A stretch of DNA of 64,000 nt from Myxococcales bacterium. Its GTDB lineage: Bacteria; Myxococcota_A; Polyangia; Polyangiales; Ga0077539. The translations under genes were made by a program, and so were the position numbers. This document shows, piece by piece, positions 41,829 through 50,233 of this stretch. The first letter of the stretch is position 1; each line of letters begins with the position of its first letter. The stretch is from contig JAEUKH010000029.1 in NCBI GenBank assembly GCA_016792845.1, positions 372,001 through 436,000 on the forward strand. Reading direction: 5' to 3'. The notes under the pieces are model-generated. The model did not search any database. It was given only the letters and a program-made list of their open reading frames with translations, and had not been told where the DNA came from.

Positions 41829-44798
41829 TCATTGAAGTGGAAAGAGCGCCGCGTGGTCGACCCTCACTGCGGGCGGCGCCTGTCGCTCGGGGGCGAGGTC
41901 GAGGCTGACCGGCCCCGCGGGGGCTCGGGTGAGGGCGATGCGGTGCTCGTGCCATCGTGGCCCGACGGTGATGCGCGCGATCTCTCGCCCCGCCGCGCGA
42001 ACGGCCACCGGGTGTTCGCCGGGCGCCATCGCGCGGAGCCGCAGCACAAGCAGGCGCTCGCCCGGGGGGAGCGAGAATCCGAGCGCCACCGCGCTCACGC
42101 CCGGCGCGCTCTCGCAGCTGCTGGCGTGCAGGTAGGTGAAGCCCCAAACGTCGTCGTGCTCGTCGCAGCGGGCGAAGCCCTGGGGCGCACGGCCGAGGTG
42201 TGAGCGCGCCTCGAAGCCCACGACCTCGCGGCCGATTGCGCCGAGCGCGCCGAGGGCCTCGACGGCGTAGGGTTCGGCCCGGTCGCGAGAGACCATGGCG
42301 CTGAGGTGCGCGATGGCGCGGCGGTCACCGAGGGCGCCGAGGGCCGCCACGGCGTTGCCGCGGGCGTCGTCGGTGGGGTCGTGGAGGGCCCGCTCGACGA
42401 TGGCCTCGAAGGCCCGCGGGTCGCGCGTTCGGCCCAAGGCGAGGAGCACCCGGTACCGCACGTGGTCGTCGGGCAGCACCGCGAGCAGGGCCTCGACCGC
42501 GCGGGGGTCGCCGAGCTCGATGAGGCAGAGCAGGGTCTCGTTGCGGGTCTCTTCGTCTTCGGCCCAGAGGCCTTCGAGCATCGCGTCGAGGCCGCCGTTG
42601 TTGCGCATGCGACAGAGAGCGCGGGCGGCCCGCCAGCGACGCTCGCGCGGGTCGGCGCTCACCAGGGTCAAGAGCCGCGGGATGGCCTCTGGGTTTCGTG
42701 CGCTGCCGAGCGCGATGGCGGCCTCGTCGGCCACGGCGGGGAGCGGGTCATCGAGCAGGGGTCTCAGCGACGTGCGGAGGTCGCGTCGGCCGAAGCGCGC
42801 GAGGAGGGTGATGGCCTCGATGCGCTGGGCCTGGGGCGCTTCGGCGTTGCGCGCGAGCGCGACGAGGGGCTCGATCACGGTGCGGTCGCCGAGGCGCGCG
42901 CGGGCGAGGGGGCTCGTGTCGCCCGTGCGGGCGGTGAGCTCTTCGAGCCAGACGCCGATGTCGGCGCGCAGCTCTCGCACCCGGTCGGGCTCTTCACTCG
43001 CGAGGTTGTGATGCTCGTGCGGGTCGGCTTCGAGGTTGTAGAGCTCGCTCACGCCGAACATCACATCGGTGATCAGCTTCCACGGCCATTTGACCACCAT
43101 TTTGCGGCTGTTGACGGCCGAGAAGACAGGCTGTTGCAGGTCGTCGCGGGGGGCCACCATGGCGGCCCTGAGGTCGCGGCCGTGCATCGTCGCGGGGGCT
43201 TCGAGGCCGGCCAGCGCGAGCAAGGTCGGAGCCAAATCGACGAGCTGCGCGGGCGCCCCCACCCGGCGCGCGGCGAGCCCTGGCGCCACCAGCACCCAGG
43301 GCACCCGCACCTGCTCTTCGTAGAGGCTCGACCCGTGATAGACCGCCCCGTGTTCGTAGAACTCTTCACCGTGGTCAGCGGTGATGGCGATCACGATGGG
43401 CCGACGGTACCGCTGTCGCGCATACCCGACCACGTTGCGAATCGCGTCATCGACGGTGCGCGCCGCGGCGTCGTACTGGGCCTCGGGGGTGGCGCCGCTC
43501 CCTTGGTAGGGGGCGTGGGCGTCGAAGAAATGCACCCAGAGGAGGCTCGGCGGTTCGTGGCGCCGCACGACGTCGTCGATCTCGCTCCGCGCCGCCGCGG
43601 CTTGGGCCTCGGCGTACCGGTCGACGTGGGCCGCGCGGGCGAAGCCGTAGTCTGAATCGCGGTAGCTCGTGAGGCGCTCGCCCTCTGTGAAGAAGATGCC
43701 GCGGGTGTAGAGCGCCGCCGTGCTCCACCCCGCTTCGCGAAACTGCCCCGCCAGCGTCGGCAGCGGCTGCGCCTGCCCGAGCGGGATGGTCTCATGCAAG
43801 TACTCACCGGTGTGCAATGAAGACAGCGAATAACTTGAGTGAGGCGCTTGCGTGTACGTGCGCTCAAAGTGAACGCCAGCCTGCGCGAGCGAATCGACAA
43901 AGGGCATCAGCCCGCGGCCGACGCGGTCGCCGCGCAGGGCGTCGACCGAGAGCAACAGCACATGGGCGCCCTCGACCACAGGCAGCCCCGCCACCCGCGC
44001 CTGCGCCGCGCGCCTGCGCCGGGCCCGGGCGTGGGCCAGACTCTGCGCGCTCAGCCCGTCGTCGCCGGCCCCCGCGAGGTGCGTCGCGACCACCGCGATG
44101 TGTCGCACAAAGGGGCTGTGAACCCCGAAGACCTCGGCCCGCACGTTGGGCCAGGACTCTAGCCGATCGAAGCTGAAGAGCCCCGCGGCGCTCACCAGCA
44201 CAAAGGCCGCGAGCGCGACCCCGCGGCGAACCCGCGACAGCGCCGCGACGTTCGACAGCGCGACGAAGAAGGCGACCGCCGTCAAGACCCCGAGACCTGC
44301 GTGCAAGTACTCGTAAAGTCTTGGTAAAATGCGGTGGTCGAGGCCGTGCAGCGCCAGCCCCGCGGCGACCCCCGCCGCGATCGCGACCGCGCGCCGCCGG
44401 GGTGAGGCGTCAGCGAGGCGGGCCGCGCCTCGGGCCAGCGCCTCCCACAGCGCGAGCGAGGCGGCCACGAGGAGCGCCGCGGCCAAGGGCTGCAACACCC
44501 ACTGCGCGGGCAAGCGCCGCATCTTGCCGCCCTCGAAGAGCCAGTGCGCGGTGAGCCCCAAGGGGAGCGCCAAGAACACCCCGCGACGGAGCCACGGCGC
44601 GACCCGGAGCCGAGACAGCAGGGCGTCGAAGCCCACCCAAAGCAGATACGCGAGTGAGGTCGCGAAGGCCGCGAGCGAGACCAGGCTCAGCACGAGGCGC
44701 CATTGATCGCGCCCCGACGAGAGCCAAAGCACTGTGCTCGCGACATCTGCGAGACCGGCCAGGGCCCCCGCCAACATCGCAGGGACTAGACGCTTCAT
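41829..44798 (-). CDS. Membrane sulfatase-fold protein with HEAT repeats
   Basis: About 989 residues. The N-terminus carries several membrane helices (residues ~5-230). A sulfatase/phosphatase domain begins VLLLSVDALRGDRVG, with TADHGEEFYEHGAVYHGSSLYEEQVRVPWV later, and metal-binding D/N/H residues in place. The usual CxPxR formylglycine motif is absent; the equivalent region reads PHSSYSLSSLHTGEYL, so Ser or Thr would be the nucleophile, as in phosphoethanolamine transferases. From ~640 to ~890 are six or so HEAT/PBS-lyase repeats. The end (about 900-989) is a beta-rich domain with Cys. Likely a phospho- or sulfo-transferase in the envelope. ATG 44798 is preferred over the TTG at 44810. Confidence 0.85.
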   Translation of the reverse strand: MKRLVPAMLAGALAGLADVASTVLWLSSGRDQWRLVLSLVSLAAFATSLAYLLWVGFDALLSRLRVAPWLRRGVFLALPLGLTAHWLFEGGKMRRLPAQWVLQPLAAALLVAASLALWEALARGAARLADASPRRRAVAIAAGVAAGLALHGLDHRILPRLYEYLHAGLGVLTAVAFFVALSNVAALSRVRRGVALAAFVLVSAAGLFSFDRLESWPNVRAEVFGVHSPFVRHIAVVATHLAGAGDDGLSAQSLAHARARRRRAAQARVAGLPVVEGAHVLLLSVDALRGDRVGRGLMPFVDSLAQAGVHFERTYTQAPHSSYSLSSLHTGEYLHETIPLGQAQPLPTLAGQFREAGWSTAALYTRGIFFTEGERLTSYRDSDYGFARAAHVDRYAEAQAAAARSEIDDVVRRHEPPSLLWVHFFDAHAPYQGSGATPEAQYDAAARTVDDAIRNVVGYARQRYRRPIVIAITADHGEEFYEHGAVYHGSSLYEEQVRVPWVLVAPGLAARRVGAPAQLVDLAPTLLALAGLEAPATMHGRDLRAAMVAPRDDLQQPVFSAVNSRKMVVKWPWKLITDVMFGVSELYNLEADPHEHHNLASEEPDRVRELRADIGVWLEELTARTGDTSPLARARLGDRTVIEPLVALARNAEAPQAQRIEAITLLARFGRRDLRTSLRPLLDDPLPAVADEAAIALGSARNPEAIPRLLTLVSADPRERRWRAARALCRMRNNGGLDAMLEGLWAEDEETRNETLLCLIELGDPRAVEALLAVLPDDHVRYRVLLALGRTRDPRAFEAIVERALHDPTDDARGNAVAALGALGDRRAIAHLSAMVSRDRAEPYAVEALGALGAIGREVVGFEARSHLGRAPQGFARCDEHDDVWGFTYLHASSCESAPGVSAVALGFSLPPGERLLVLRLRAMAPGEHPVAVRAAGREIARITVGPRWHEHRIALTRAPAGPVSLDLAPERQAPPAVRVDHAALFPLQ

Positions 44799-44850
44799 CG
44801 AAGGGGGCAACGTCTCTCTGCGGTGCCTGAGGCGGGCGAGAGTGTTGGAG

Positions 44851-44922
44851 AGGTGCGGATGGGATTCGAACCCACGTATAACGGTTTTGCAAACCGTTGC
44901 CTAACCACTTGGCTACCGCACC
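44851..44922 (-). tRNA. tRNA-Cys (anticodon GCA)
   Basis: On the minus strand a cloverleaf is clear: acceptor GGTGCGG/CCGCACC, D-stem GCC/GGC, anticodon stem ACGGT/ACCGT with loop TTGCAAA holding GCA, and T-arm with TTCGAAT. The discriminator is U, as expected for tRNA-Cys. CCA is not encoded. Charged by the CysS at 25403. Confidence 0.95.
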
Positions 44923-45061
44923 AAACCGTTCGCGAGCTACCGGAGGGGGAGGGAGGGGGGAAGCCAGCCACCCGCGAACGTGGAGGCGGGTGTAACGCCC
45001 GCCCTTGCGCTTGTCAAACAAACAAAACGGCCCCCTGCGATTCACCCTGCGGTCTGCGCGC
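44923..45061. other. Leader and spacer of tRNA-Cys
   Basis: 139 bp between the tRNA and the PHP-type gene. Contains an 8-bp inverted repeat (CGTTCGCG at 44927-44934 and CGCGAACG at 44973-44980) and a G-rich tract around 44941-44961. Confidence 0.6.
44989..45017 (-). promoter_or_regulatory. Candidate promoter of tRNA-Cys
   Basis: On the minus strand a perfect TTGACA (45012-45017) is followed after 17 bp by TACACC (44989-44994). Transcription would start around 44982, about 60 bases before the tRNA. Confidence 0.5.
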
Positions 45062-46726
45062 TCAGGGGCCACCTTGAATGCCCGGAGGCTCATAGCGGCC
45101 GTTGTTGTCAAAGTCGACGTAGACGGGGTTGGTGAGGGCCAGCGAGGGCATCGGACGCGCGGGCGCACCCACCGTGCGGTCGAGGGGCGCGCGCGCCCGG
45201 GTGCGGGCGAGCACCCAAGCGTCGCGGCGCAAGGGTAGCGGCAGCTCGAAGCGTTGCCGTACGAGGCCGCGCTCGGGCGTCGCGGTGACCGTGAGGTTGG
45301 CCATCACCCTACGGTTGGCGATGATTTCGACGGTGTCGAGGGGGATCCACGCGGGGGCTTGCACCTCGACGCTGACCCGCGCCTCGGGGCCCGGCGCGAG
45401 CTCGCCGGGTCGGCGGTTGTTCACCCGGAGCTGAAGATAGGGCCCTGAGGTGAGCGAGACGTCGCGCGCGCGGAGGGCCATGGTGACCATCGCGTCGGTG
45501 ACCTCACCGGGGTCGTCGTTGGCGACGCGGAGGTAGTTGTGAGGCCAGCCGGGCGGGTTGTGGGTCAAGCGGTGCGAATCGCTGTTGCCGACGGCGGCGG
45601 CGCGAAACCCGAGCTGGAGGGTGGCCATCCAGGTGTCGATGACCTGGTCGACGTCGGCGTTGAATTCGAGGGGTTCGTTGAGGTTGTGGCCGTTCCATAC
45701 TTCGACGGTGTCGAAGAGCGAGCTGAGGGCCATACGGCTCATGCCGGTGGTGGGGTCGAAGCCTGCGAGCGACCAGTACCCGATGGGGTATTCATTCCAC
45801 ATCGGGTGATTGAGCTGAAGGATGACCCCCGGCGCGACCCGCCGCGCGCGATCCAAGATGGCCATCAGGTTTGGCTCATCGTGGGTCAAATCGCGGGCCG
45901 GGTCGACGGCCTCGGGCAGCGGATACGCGCCGAAGTGCCCGAACCCATCGGCGGTGATTTCATCACCCTTCATCCAATGAATGTGGCGCTCTAGCCCTAA
46001 GAACCGAATCGCAGGTCGAAAATCACCCGCGATGTCATGGTCGGTGCTCGCGAACACCTCAACGCCCTCGACCGCGAGCGAGAGCACCCGCTGCTCAAGC
46101 GGAACGTCGCAATCAAAGCTCGGCTCGCTGTGCACATGAAACTCTGCGCTCACCTCGCCCTCGGTGTTCACCACCCGGTGCAGCTCACCCCGCAACGTGG
46201 GCCCTCGCCGCCCATCGTGGTTCACCACCCCGAGGTCAAGCTGGTCGTACTCGGTGCCGCGGGTGACGCGAAAGCGGTAGCGCCCGGGTGGCAGCATGAA
46301 GCTCGCCCGACCCCGCGGCATGAGCACCCAACGCCCCGTGGCGATGGCCCGGTTGTCACGGTCGACCATCACGCCGCGCTGGTCACCCTCGCCAAAATGC
46401 GGGTCGCGGGTGCCCTCGACCCCTTCGATGGTGAGCTTGCACGGCAACCCCTCACCGCGGAGCCCATCGGTCACCAACACATTCACCCGCGGGTCATCGG
46501 GGAGCTCGCGGTCAACCGACGGGCGATCTCGGGGGATGGCGCCGTCGCTCGACCCCATCCCGGCGTCGTCGGGCACATCGGGGTGAACCCACGGCAAGTC
46601 GGGCGCCACGATCGCATCGAGGGCCCCGAGGTCGGTGCCCGCGTCGCGCGGGGTCGCCGGGCCGCAGCCGAGTAACCCAGCCACAAGGCAGCCCCCCAAC
46701 CCCGCTCGGCCTCTCGCTCGCCTCAT
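45062..46726 (-). CDS. Lipoprotein with PHP-type metal-hydrolase domain
   Basis: 554 residues. Signal ends in lipobox LLGC. An Asp/Pro linker (~25-75) and beta-rich region (~80-185) precede the catalytic part. PHP/CehA-type motifs are EFHVHSEPSFDCD (metal His), FASTDHDIAGDF, ILQLNHPMWNEYP and AVGNSDSHRLTHN, which together supply the His/Asp metal ligands of this metallohydrolase family. A late beta-rich part has VYVDFDNNGRYEPPG. The substrate (possibly a phosphoester or carbamate) is unknown. A palindromic hairpin at 46752 lies just upstream. Confidence 0.82.
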   Translation of the reverse strand: MRRARGRAGLGGCLVAGLLGCGPATPRDAGTDLGALDAIVAPDLPWVHPDVPDDAGMGSSDGAIPRDRPSVDRELPDDPRVNVLVTDGLRGEGLPCKLTIEGVEGTRDPHFGEGDQRGVMVDRDNRAIATGRWVLMPRGRASFMLPPGRYRFRVTRGTEYDQLDLGVVNHDGRRGPTLRGELHRVVNTEGEVSAEFHVHSEPSFDCDVPLEQRVLSLAVEGVEVFASTDHDIAGDFRPAIRFLGLERHIHWMKGDEITADGFGHFGAYPLPEAVDPARDLTHDEPNLMAILDRARRVAPGVILQLNHPMWNEYPIGYWSLAGFDPTTGMSRMALSSLFDTVEVWNGHNLNEPLEFNADVDQVIDTWMATLQLGFRAAAVGNSDSHRLTHNPPGWPHNYLRVANDDPGEVTDAMVTMALRARDVSLTSGPYLQLRVNNRRPGELAPGPEARVSVEVQAPAWIPLDTVEIIANRRVMANLTVTATPERGLVRQRFELPLPLRRDAWVLARTRARAPLDRTVGAPARPMPSLALTNPVYVDFDNNGRYEPPGIQGGP

Positions 46727-46751
46727 CGCCCGCCCACTCCTAGCACAAGAC

Positions 46752-46767
46752 GCCGCACCCGTGCGGC
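46752..46767 (-). terminator. Candidate hairpin terminator after Rieske gene
   Basis: On the minus strand GCCGCAC is directly followed by GG and GTGCGGC, a 7-bp stem with a tight turn, then GTCTTGTG. It sits between the stop of the 46775 gene and the start of the 45062 gene. The T run is short, so this is tentative. Confidence 0.35.
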
Positions 46768-46774
46768 ATCGACG

Positions 46775-47359
46775 CTACACAGGGCGCCGCGTGTCGGAGG
46801 CGACGGTCAGGGTCTCATGGGCGAAGAGAACGCCTTCGCACACCCAGGTCGCATAGTGGGCCAGGTCGCTGCGTGCGGGCCCTGAGAGCCTCCGCCCGTT
46901 GGCATCAAACTCAGAGCCGTGACACGCGCAGCGCGACACGCTCGCGCCATCGCGCGGCGGCGGAATCACACACCGGCTGTGCGTGCAGAGCGCCGAGTAG
47001 ACGAAGAGGCCGCCCGCGTCGTGGCCCACGAAGACCCCGGGCGGGTCGACGAAGACCCAGGTGTTCAACGCGAACGACGAGACCGGGCCCATGCGAAGGT
47101 AGCCCTCAGGGGCGCACGAAGGCCCGAGGTCGACCGCGCCGGTGTCGCGTGTCAGGGCGCGGTCTAGCGGCACGTCGCGCCCGCTGTCGGCGCTCGCATC
47201 GACGCCTCCGTCAGCGCCCGTCGACGGGGCCGCGTCGGCGCATCCGAGGGCCCCGCAGGCCGAGCCCAGCACCATCAGTGAACGTCTTGAAATGACAACA
47301 GAATCGTCAGCTGACGACGGCCCGCGAGGTCGAGGCGACGACCATGTTCGTGTTGACAT
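46775..47359 (-). CDS. Rieske iron-sulfur lipoprotein (Tat-type signal)
   Basis: A Rieske [2Fe-2S] protein. Ligand motifs CTHSRC and CACHGSEF include the disulfide-forming second Cys of each, as in bc1-type Rieske proteins. The N-terminal signal SRRSLMVLGSACGALGC combines a twin-arginine motif with a lipobox, so it is probably exported folded via Tat and anchored by lipid. The start is uncertain: ATG 47359 preserves the RR motif but overlaps the gene above by 53 bp; ATG 47275 would lose it. About 194 residues from 47359. Asp/Ala linker between anchor and domain. Likely an electron carrier outside the cytoplasm. Confidence 0.8.
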   Translation of the reverse strand: MSTRTWSSPRPRGPSSADDSVVISRRSLMVLGSACGALGCADAAPSTGADGGVDASADSGRDVPLDRALTRDTGAVDLGPSCAPEGYLRMGPVSSFALNTWVFVDPPGVFVGHDAGGLFVYSALCTHSRCVIPPPRDGASVSRCACHGSEFDANGRRLSGPARSDLAHYATWVCEGVLFAHETLTVASDTRRPV

Positions 47360-48023
47360 AGAGCGTACCGCTTACCACCACCGAGGCGAAGTGGTTGAGG
47401 TTGCGGCTCGCGGGGCCGCTGATGCGCACCCCGACATCGCTGAAGGTCGACCCGTGACAGGGGCAGACGCCGTTCGAGCCCGCCCCCGAGGGGAGCGCCA
47501 CCATGCACCCGCTGTGGGTGCAGATCGCCGAGTAGACGAAGATGCCCATGGCGTCGCGGCCGATGATCAGCGCCTCGCCCGACACGTTGCCGCTGGCGAA
47601 GCGGCCCACGCTGTAGTTGCTCACCGGGCCTGCCATCGCAAAGCCCGCAGGTGGCATCGCCGGGCCCGTGTCGGTGGCGTTGCCCGTGTCGGTTGGGTTG
47701 CCCGCATCGACGGGGTTGCCTGCATCGACGGGGTTGCCCGCATCGACGGGGTTGCCCGCATCGACGGGGTTGCCAGCATCGACGGGGTTGCCCGAGTCGG
47801 TGCGCATGCCCGCGTCGGTGGCGTTGCCTGAATCGACCGGGTTGCCCGCGTCGGTGCCGTTGCCCGCGTCGGTGCCGCCGTCAGCGCCGCCGTCGGTGCT
47901 GAGCGGAGGGGCCGGATCGTTGCCGTCGGAGCAAGCCGCGAGGCCCGCCGCGGCGCCGATCACCAAGAGGCCACGACGGTCAAAAGTGTTCTGAACCACA
48001 GGCAATTCACGACGTGACGACAT
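47307..48023 (-). CDS. Rieske iron-sulfur lipoprotein with NPVDAG linker
   Basis: 238 residues. Signal DRRGLLVIGAAAGLAAC again combines a twin-arginine motif with a lipobox. A long repeated linker (NPVDAG units) separates it from a C-terminal Rieske domain with CTHSGC and CPCHGSTF, the standard cluster ligands and disulfide Cys. Paralogue of the 46775 gene. ATG 48023 has GAAGGAG 9 bp before it. Divergent from the carotenoid oxygenase, with 295 bp between. Confidence 0.87.
   Translation of the reverse strand: MSSRRELPVVQNTFDRRGLLVIGAAAGLAACSDGNDPAPPLSTDGGADGGTDAGNGTDAGNPVDSGNATDAGMRTDSGNPVDAGNPVDAGNPVDAGNPVDAGNPVDAGNPTDTGNATDTGPAMPPAGFAMAGPVSNYSVGRFASGNVSGEALIIGRDAMGIFVYSAICTHSGCMVALPSGAGSNGVCPCHGSTFSDVGVRISGPASRNLNHFASVVVSGTLYVNTNMVVASTSRAVVS
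47700..47790 (-). repeat. 18-bp tandem repeat (NPVDAG linker)
   Basis: Five 18-bp units, almost identical, encode Asn-Pro-Val-Asp-Ala-Gly in the linker of the 47307 Rieske lipoprotein. Single-base differences occur (TGC/CCC/CAG positions). Confidence 0.85.
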
Positions 48024-48318
48024 AGACCGAGACTCCTTCAGGGTAAGCAGCGAAGTCGGGGCCCCGATGCCCCAGCGCTGCGCAGTCTTCAACGAAACGA
48101 GACCCTCGGGCAAGGGCTCCGCACACAGATGCCGCACCCGCCGATGGCCGCGATCAGGTTTCGAGCCGCGGGTGATGTCTGTGGTTTGGCTTTTGTGTTG
48201 GATGTGCATGCTAATAAAAGAAGAATATGCGTGATGGCTTCGCGCGCGAGAAAGTGTGGTGCGGCGCAGGCGGCGCTTGCGACGGGGCGGGCGGCCCGTC
48301 CATCCCATTGGGCCAACG
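48024..48318. other. AT-rich divergent intergenic region
   Basis: 295 bp between the Rieske gene and the carotenoid oxygenase gene. Around 48195-48235 it is unusually AT-rich for the window (for example GCTAATAAAAGAAG). Probably carries both promoters; no confident boxes were assigned. Confidence 0.5.
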
Positions 48319-49794
48319 ATGTTGTCGCTCGATCATGCATCGCGTGGGGCGCGCCCCCTCGCGTGGGCCTTTGCGCGCTCGCTCGAAGACCTCGACGAAG
48401 AGGTCGACACACCGCTGGCGTGTGACCTCGGCGAGGCGCCGAGCGCCCTCAACGGCCTGCTCTTCCGCAACGGAACAGGGCGCCTCTCGCGCGGCGGGGT
48501 GACCTACGGCCACCTCTTCGACGGCGACGGGATGCTCTCTCGCTTCACCTTCGAGCGAGGCCGGGTGCGCTACCGCAACCGGTTTCTGCGCACCCGAGAG
48601 TGGGTCGAAGAGCAGCGCGCGGGCAAGATCGTGTACCGCGGGTTTGGCACCAACATCCCCGGGGGCTTTGCGCAGAACGCGCTGCGGTTGCGCTTCAAAA
48701 ACGCCGCCAACACAAGCGTCATTCAGCACGTCGGCAAGCTCCTCGCGCTATGGGAGGGCGGCCTGCCGCATTGGGTCGACCCTGCGAGCCTCGACACGCT
48801 CGGGCGTTACGACTTCGACGAGGCCCTCATCGAGCGCCACCCGGTGCTGCGGCACCTCGCGCCCGAACTGCCGTTCTCGGCGCACCCGAAGTTCGCAGAC
48901 GGCGCGCTCTACAACTTTGGCACCCTCCTCGGGGCCGCGCCGCAGCTGCTCCTCTACCGCGTCGACGCGGCGGGTGTGATGGGGCCTGTCGAGCGGGTGG
49001 TGCTCCCGGCTTTGTCGTTCGTGCACGACTTCGTGTTGACCGAACGCCACCGGGTGTTTGTTCTGCCGCCGGTGGCCTTCGACGTGCCGCGGGCGCTCTT
49101 GGGGCTCGTCACGCCGGTGCGCTCGCTCTCGTCGGCCGCGGGCAAGCCGACCCGGGTGCTGGTGCTCCCCCGCGACGCGCCGGGGCCAGCGCGCTGGTTC
49201 GAGGCCCCGAGCGGCTTCGTCTTTCACTGGGTCAACGGTTACGACGACGGAGACGCGGTGGTCGTCGAGGGCTTTTGCGCGCGCGAGATGCCCCTCGCGG
49301 CCTCGGTCTCGACGCTGAAAGAGGCGCCCCCGCTCGGCCTCAGCGCCTCAAGGCTCACCCGCATGACCTTGACACCTGGTCAAACCAAGGCCTCGCTCAG
49401 CGCCCTCGAAGGCTGGCACGGCGAGCTCCCCCAGGTGCACCCCCTCTACCGCGGTAAACCCTACCGCTACGCATGGTCGATCGGCACCCACGACGGCGCC
49501 GGTGAGGGCCTCTTCGACCACCTCTTGAAGTTTGACAGACAGTCAATCATGGTACTTTCGCACCGCTTCGAGGGGGCGCAGCTACCCGGCGAGCCCGTGA
49601 TGGTGCCGCGCCCCGGCGCTAAGGCCGAAGACGACGGCTGGCTCTTGAGCCTCGTGTACGACGGCGAGGCCCACCGTTCGCGGCTCTACTGCCTCGACGC
49701 GGCGACGCTGGCGGTCTGCGCGCGGTGGAGCCTCCCGCACCATCAGCCGCCTGGTTTTCACGGCTTCTGGCAGCCTCTCGACACAGGGGGCTGA
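48319..49794 (+). CDS. Carotenoid oxygenase family protein
   Basis: 491 residues. The four iron-binding His of the family are in place at H189 (SAHPKF), H236 (FVHDF), H303 (VFHWVNGYDD) and H481 (GFHGFW), and the N-terminal LFRNGTGRL matches the family. These enzymes cleave carotenoid or stilbene double bonds with a non-heme Fe(II) and O2. ATG 48319 is the first good start. Two TTGAC-N5-GTCAA palindromes lie within it at 49369 and 49532, in stretches of otherwise rare codons. Divergent from the Rieske lipoprotein, which may donate electrons, though that is only inference. Confidence 0.87.
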   Translation: MLSLDHASRGARPLAWAFARSLEDLDEEVDTPLACDLGEAPSALNGLLFRNGTGRLSRGGVTYGHLFDGDGMLSRFTFERGRVRYRNRFLRTREWVEEQRAGKIVYRGFGTNIPGGFAQNALRLRFKNAANTSVIQHVGKLLALWEGGLPHWVDPASLDTLGRYDFDEALIERHPVLRHLAPELPFSAHPKFADGALYNFGTLLGAAPQLLLYRVDAAGVMGPVERVVLPALSFVHDFVLTERHRVFVLPPVAFDVPRALLGLVTPVRSLSSAAGKPTRVLVLPRDAPGPARWFEAPSGFVFHWVNGYDDGDAVVVEGFCAREMPLAASVSTLKEAPPLGLSASRLTRMTLTPGQTKASLSALEGWHGELPQVHPLYRGKPYRYAWSIGTHDGAGEGLFDHLLKFDRQSIMVLSHRFEGAQLPGEPVMVPRPGAKAEDDGWLLSLVYDGEAHRSRLYCLDAATLAVCARWSLPHHQPPGFHGFWQPLDTGG

Positions 49795-49816
49795 GCGTCT
49801 GTACAGTCTCGCGTTG

Positions 49817-50203
49817 ATGCGACTCGGATACACCATTCTGTATGTCTCTGACGTGGCCGCGGCGGTCGCGTTCTACGCCCGCGCCTTCAATCTGACCCCG
49901 CGGTTTGTGCACGAGAGCGGCACCTACGGCGAGCTCGACACCGGCGCCACGACGCTCTCCTTCGCACGCCACGACCTCATCGAAGGCCACGGCTTCGCCT
50001 ATCAGCGGAGCGAGCCCGCGGGCCCCGCGCTGGGCTTTGAGATCGGCCTCGTCACCGACGATGTCGCCCAAGCCTACGCCCGCGCACTCGACGCGGGCGC
50101 GCTGCCGGTGCACCCTCCGGCGCGCAAGCCCTGGGGGCAGACCGTGGCCTATGTGCGCGACCTCGAAGGCTTCCTCGTCGAGCTCTGCACACCGATGGGG
50201 TGA
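49817..50203 (+). CDS. VOC/glyoxalase-like protein
   Basis: 128 residues with the paired beta-alpha-beta-beta-beta pattern of the VOC superfamily: LGYTILYVSDVAAAVAFYARAF at the start and PWGQTVAYVRDLEGFLVELCTP at the end. Metal ligands look like E or H/E residues but are not certain. Members act on glyoxals, dioxygenase substrates or antibiotics. ATG 49817 is used; TTG 49814 is one codon earlier. It begins 22 bp after the carotenoid oxygenase stop, likely the same transcript. Its stop forms part of the palindrome at 50203. Confidence 0.8.
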   Translation: MRLGYTILYVSDVAAAVAFYARAFNLTPRFVHESGTYGELDTGATTLSFARHDLIEGHGFAYQRSEPAGPALGFEIGLVTDDVAQAYARALDAGALPVHPPARKPWGQTVAYVRDLEGFLVELCTPMG

Positions 50204-50221
50204 TGTTCACAGTGTGAACAT
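50203..50221. promoter_or_regulatory. 19-bp perfect palindrome between convergent genes
   Basis: ATGTTCACA-G-TGTGAACAT, a perfect inverted repeat with one central base, beginning at the last base of the VOC gene stop and ending 12 bp before the convergent lipoprotein gene's end. The loop is too small for an RNA hairpin terminator, so a dimeric DNA-binding protein is the simpler idea. Confidence 0.6.
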
Positions 50222-50233
50222 TGTCCGGTCCGA

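Noticed and set aside
44941..44961. G-rich tract as a G-quadruplex
   Set aside because: Only three separate runs of three or more G are present; the fourth would need to split one run. Mentioned only as a leader feature.
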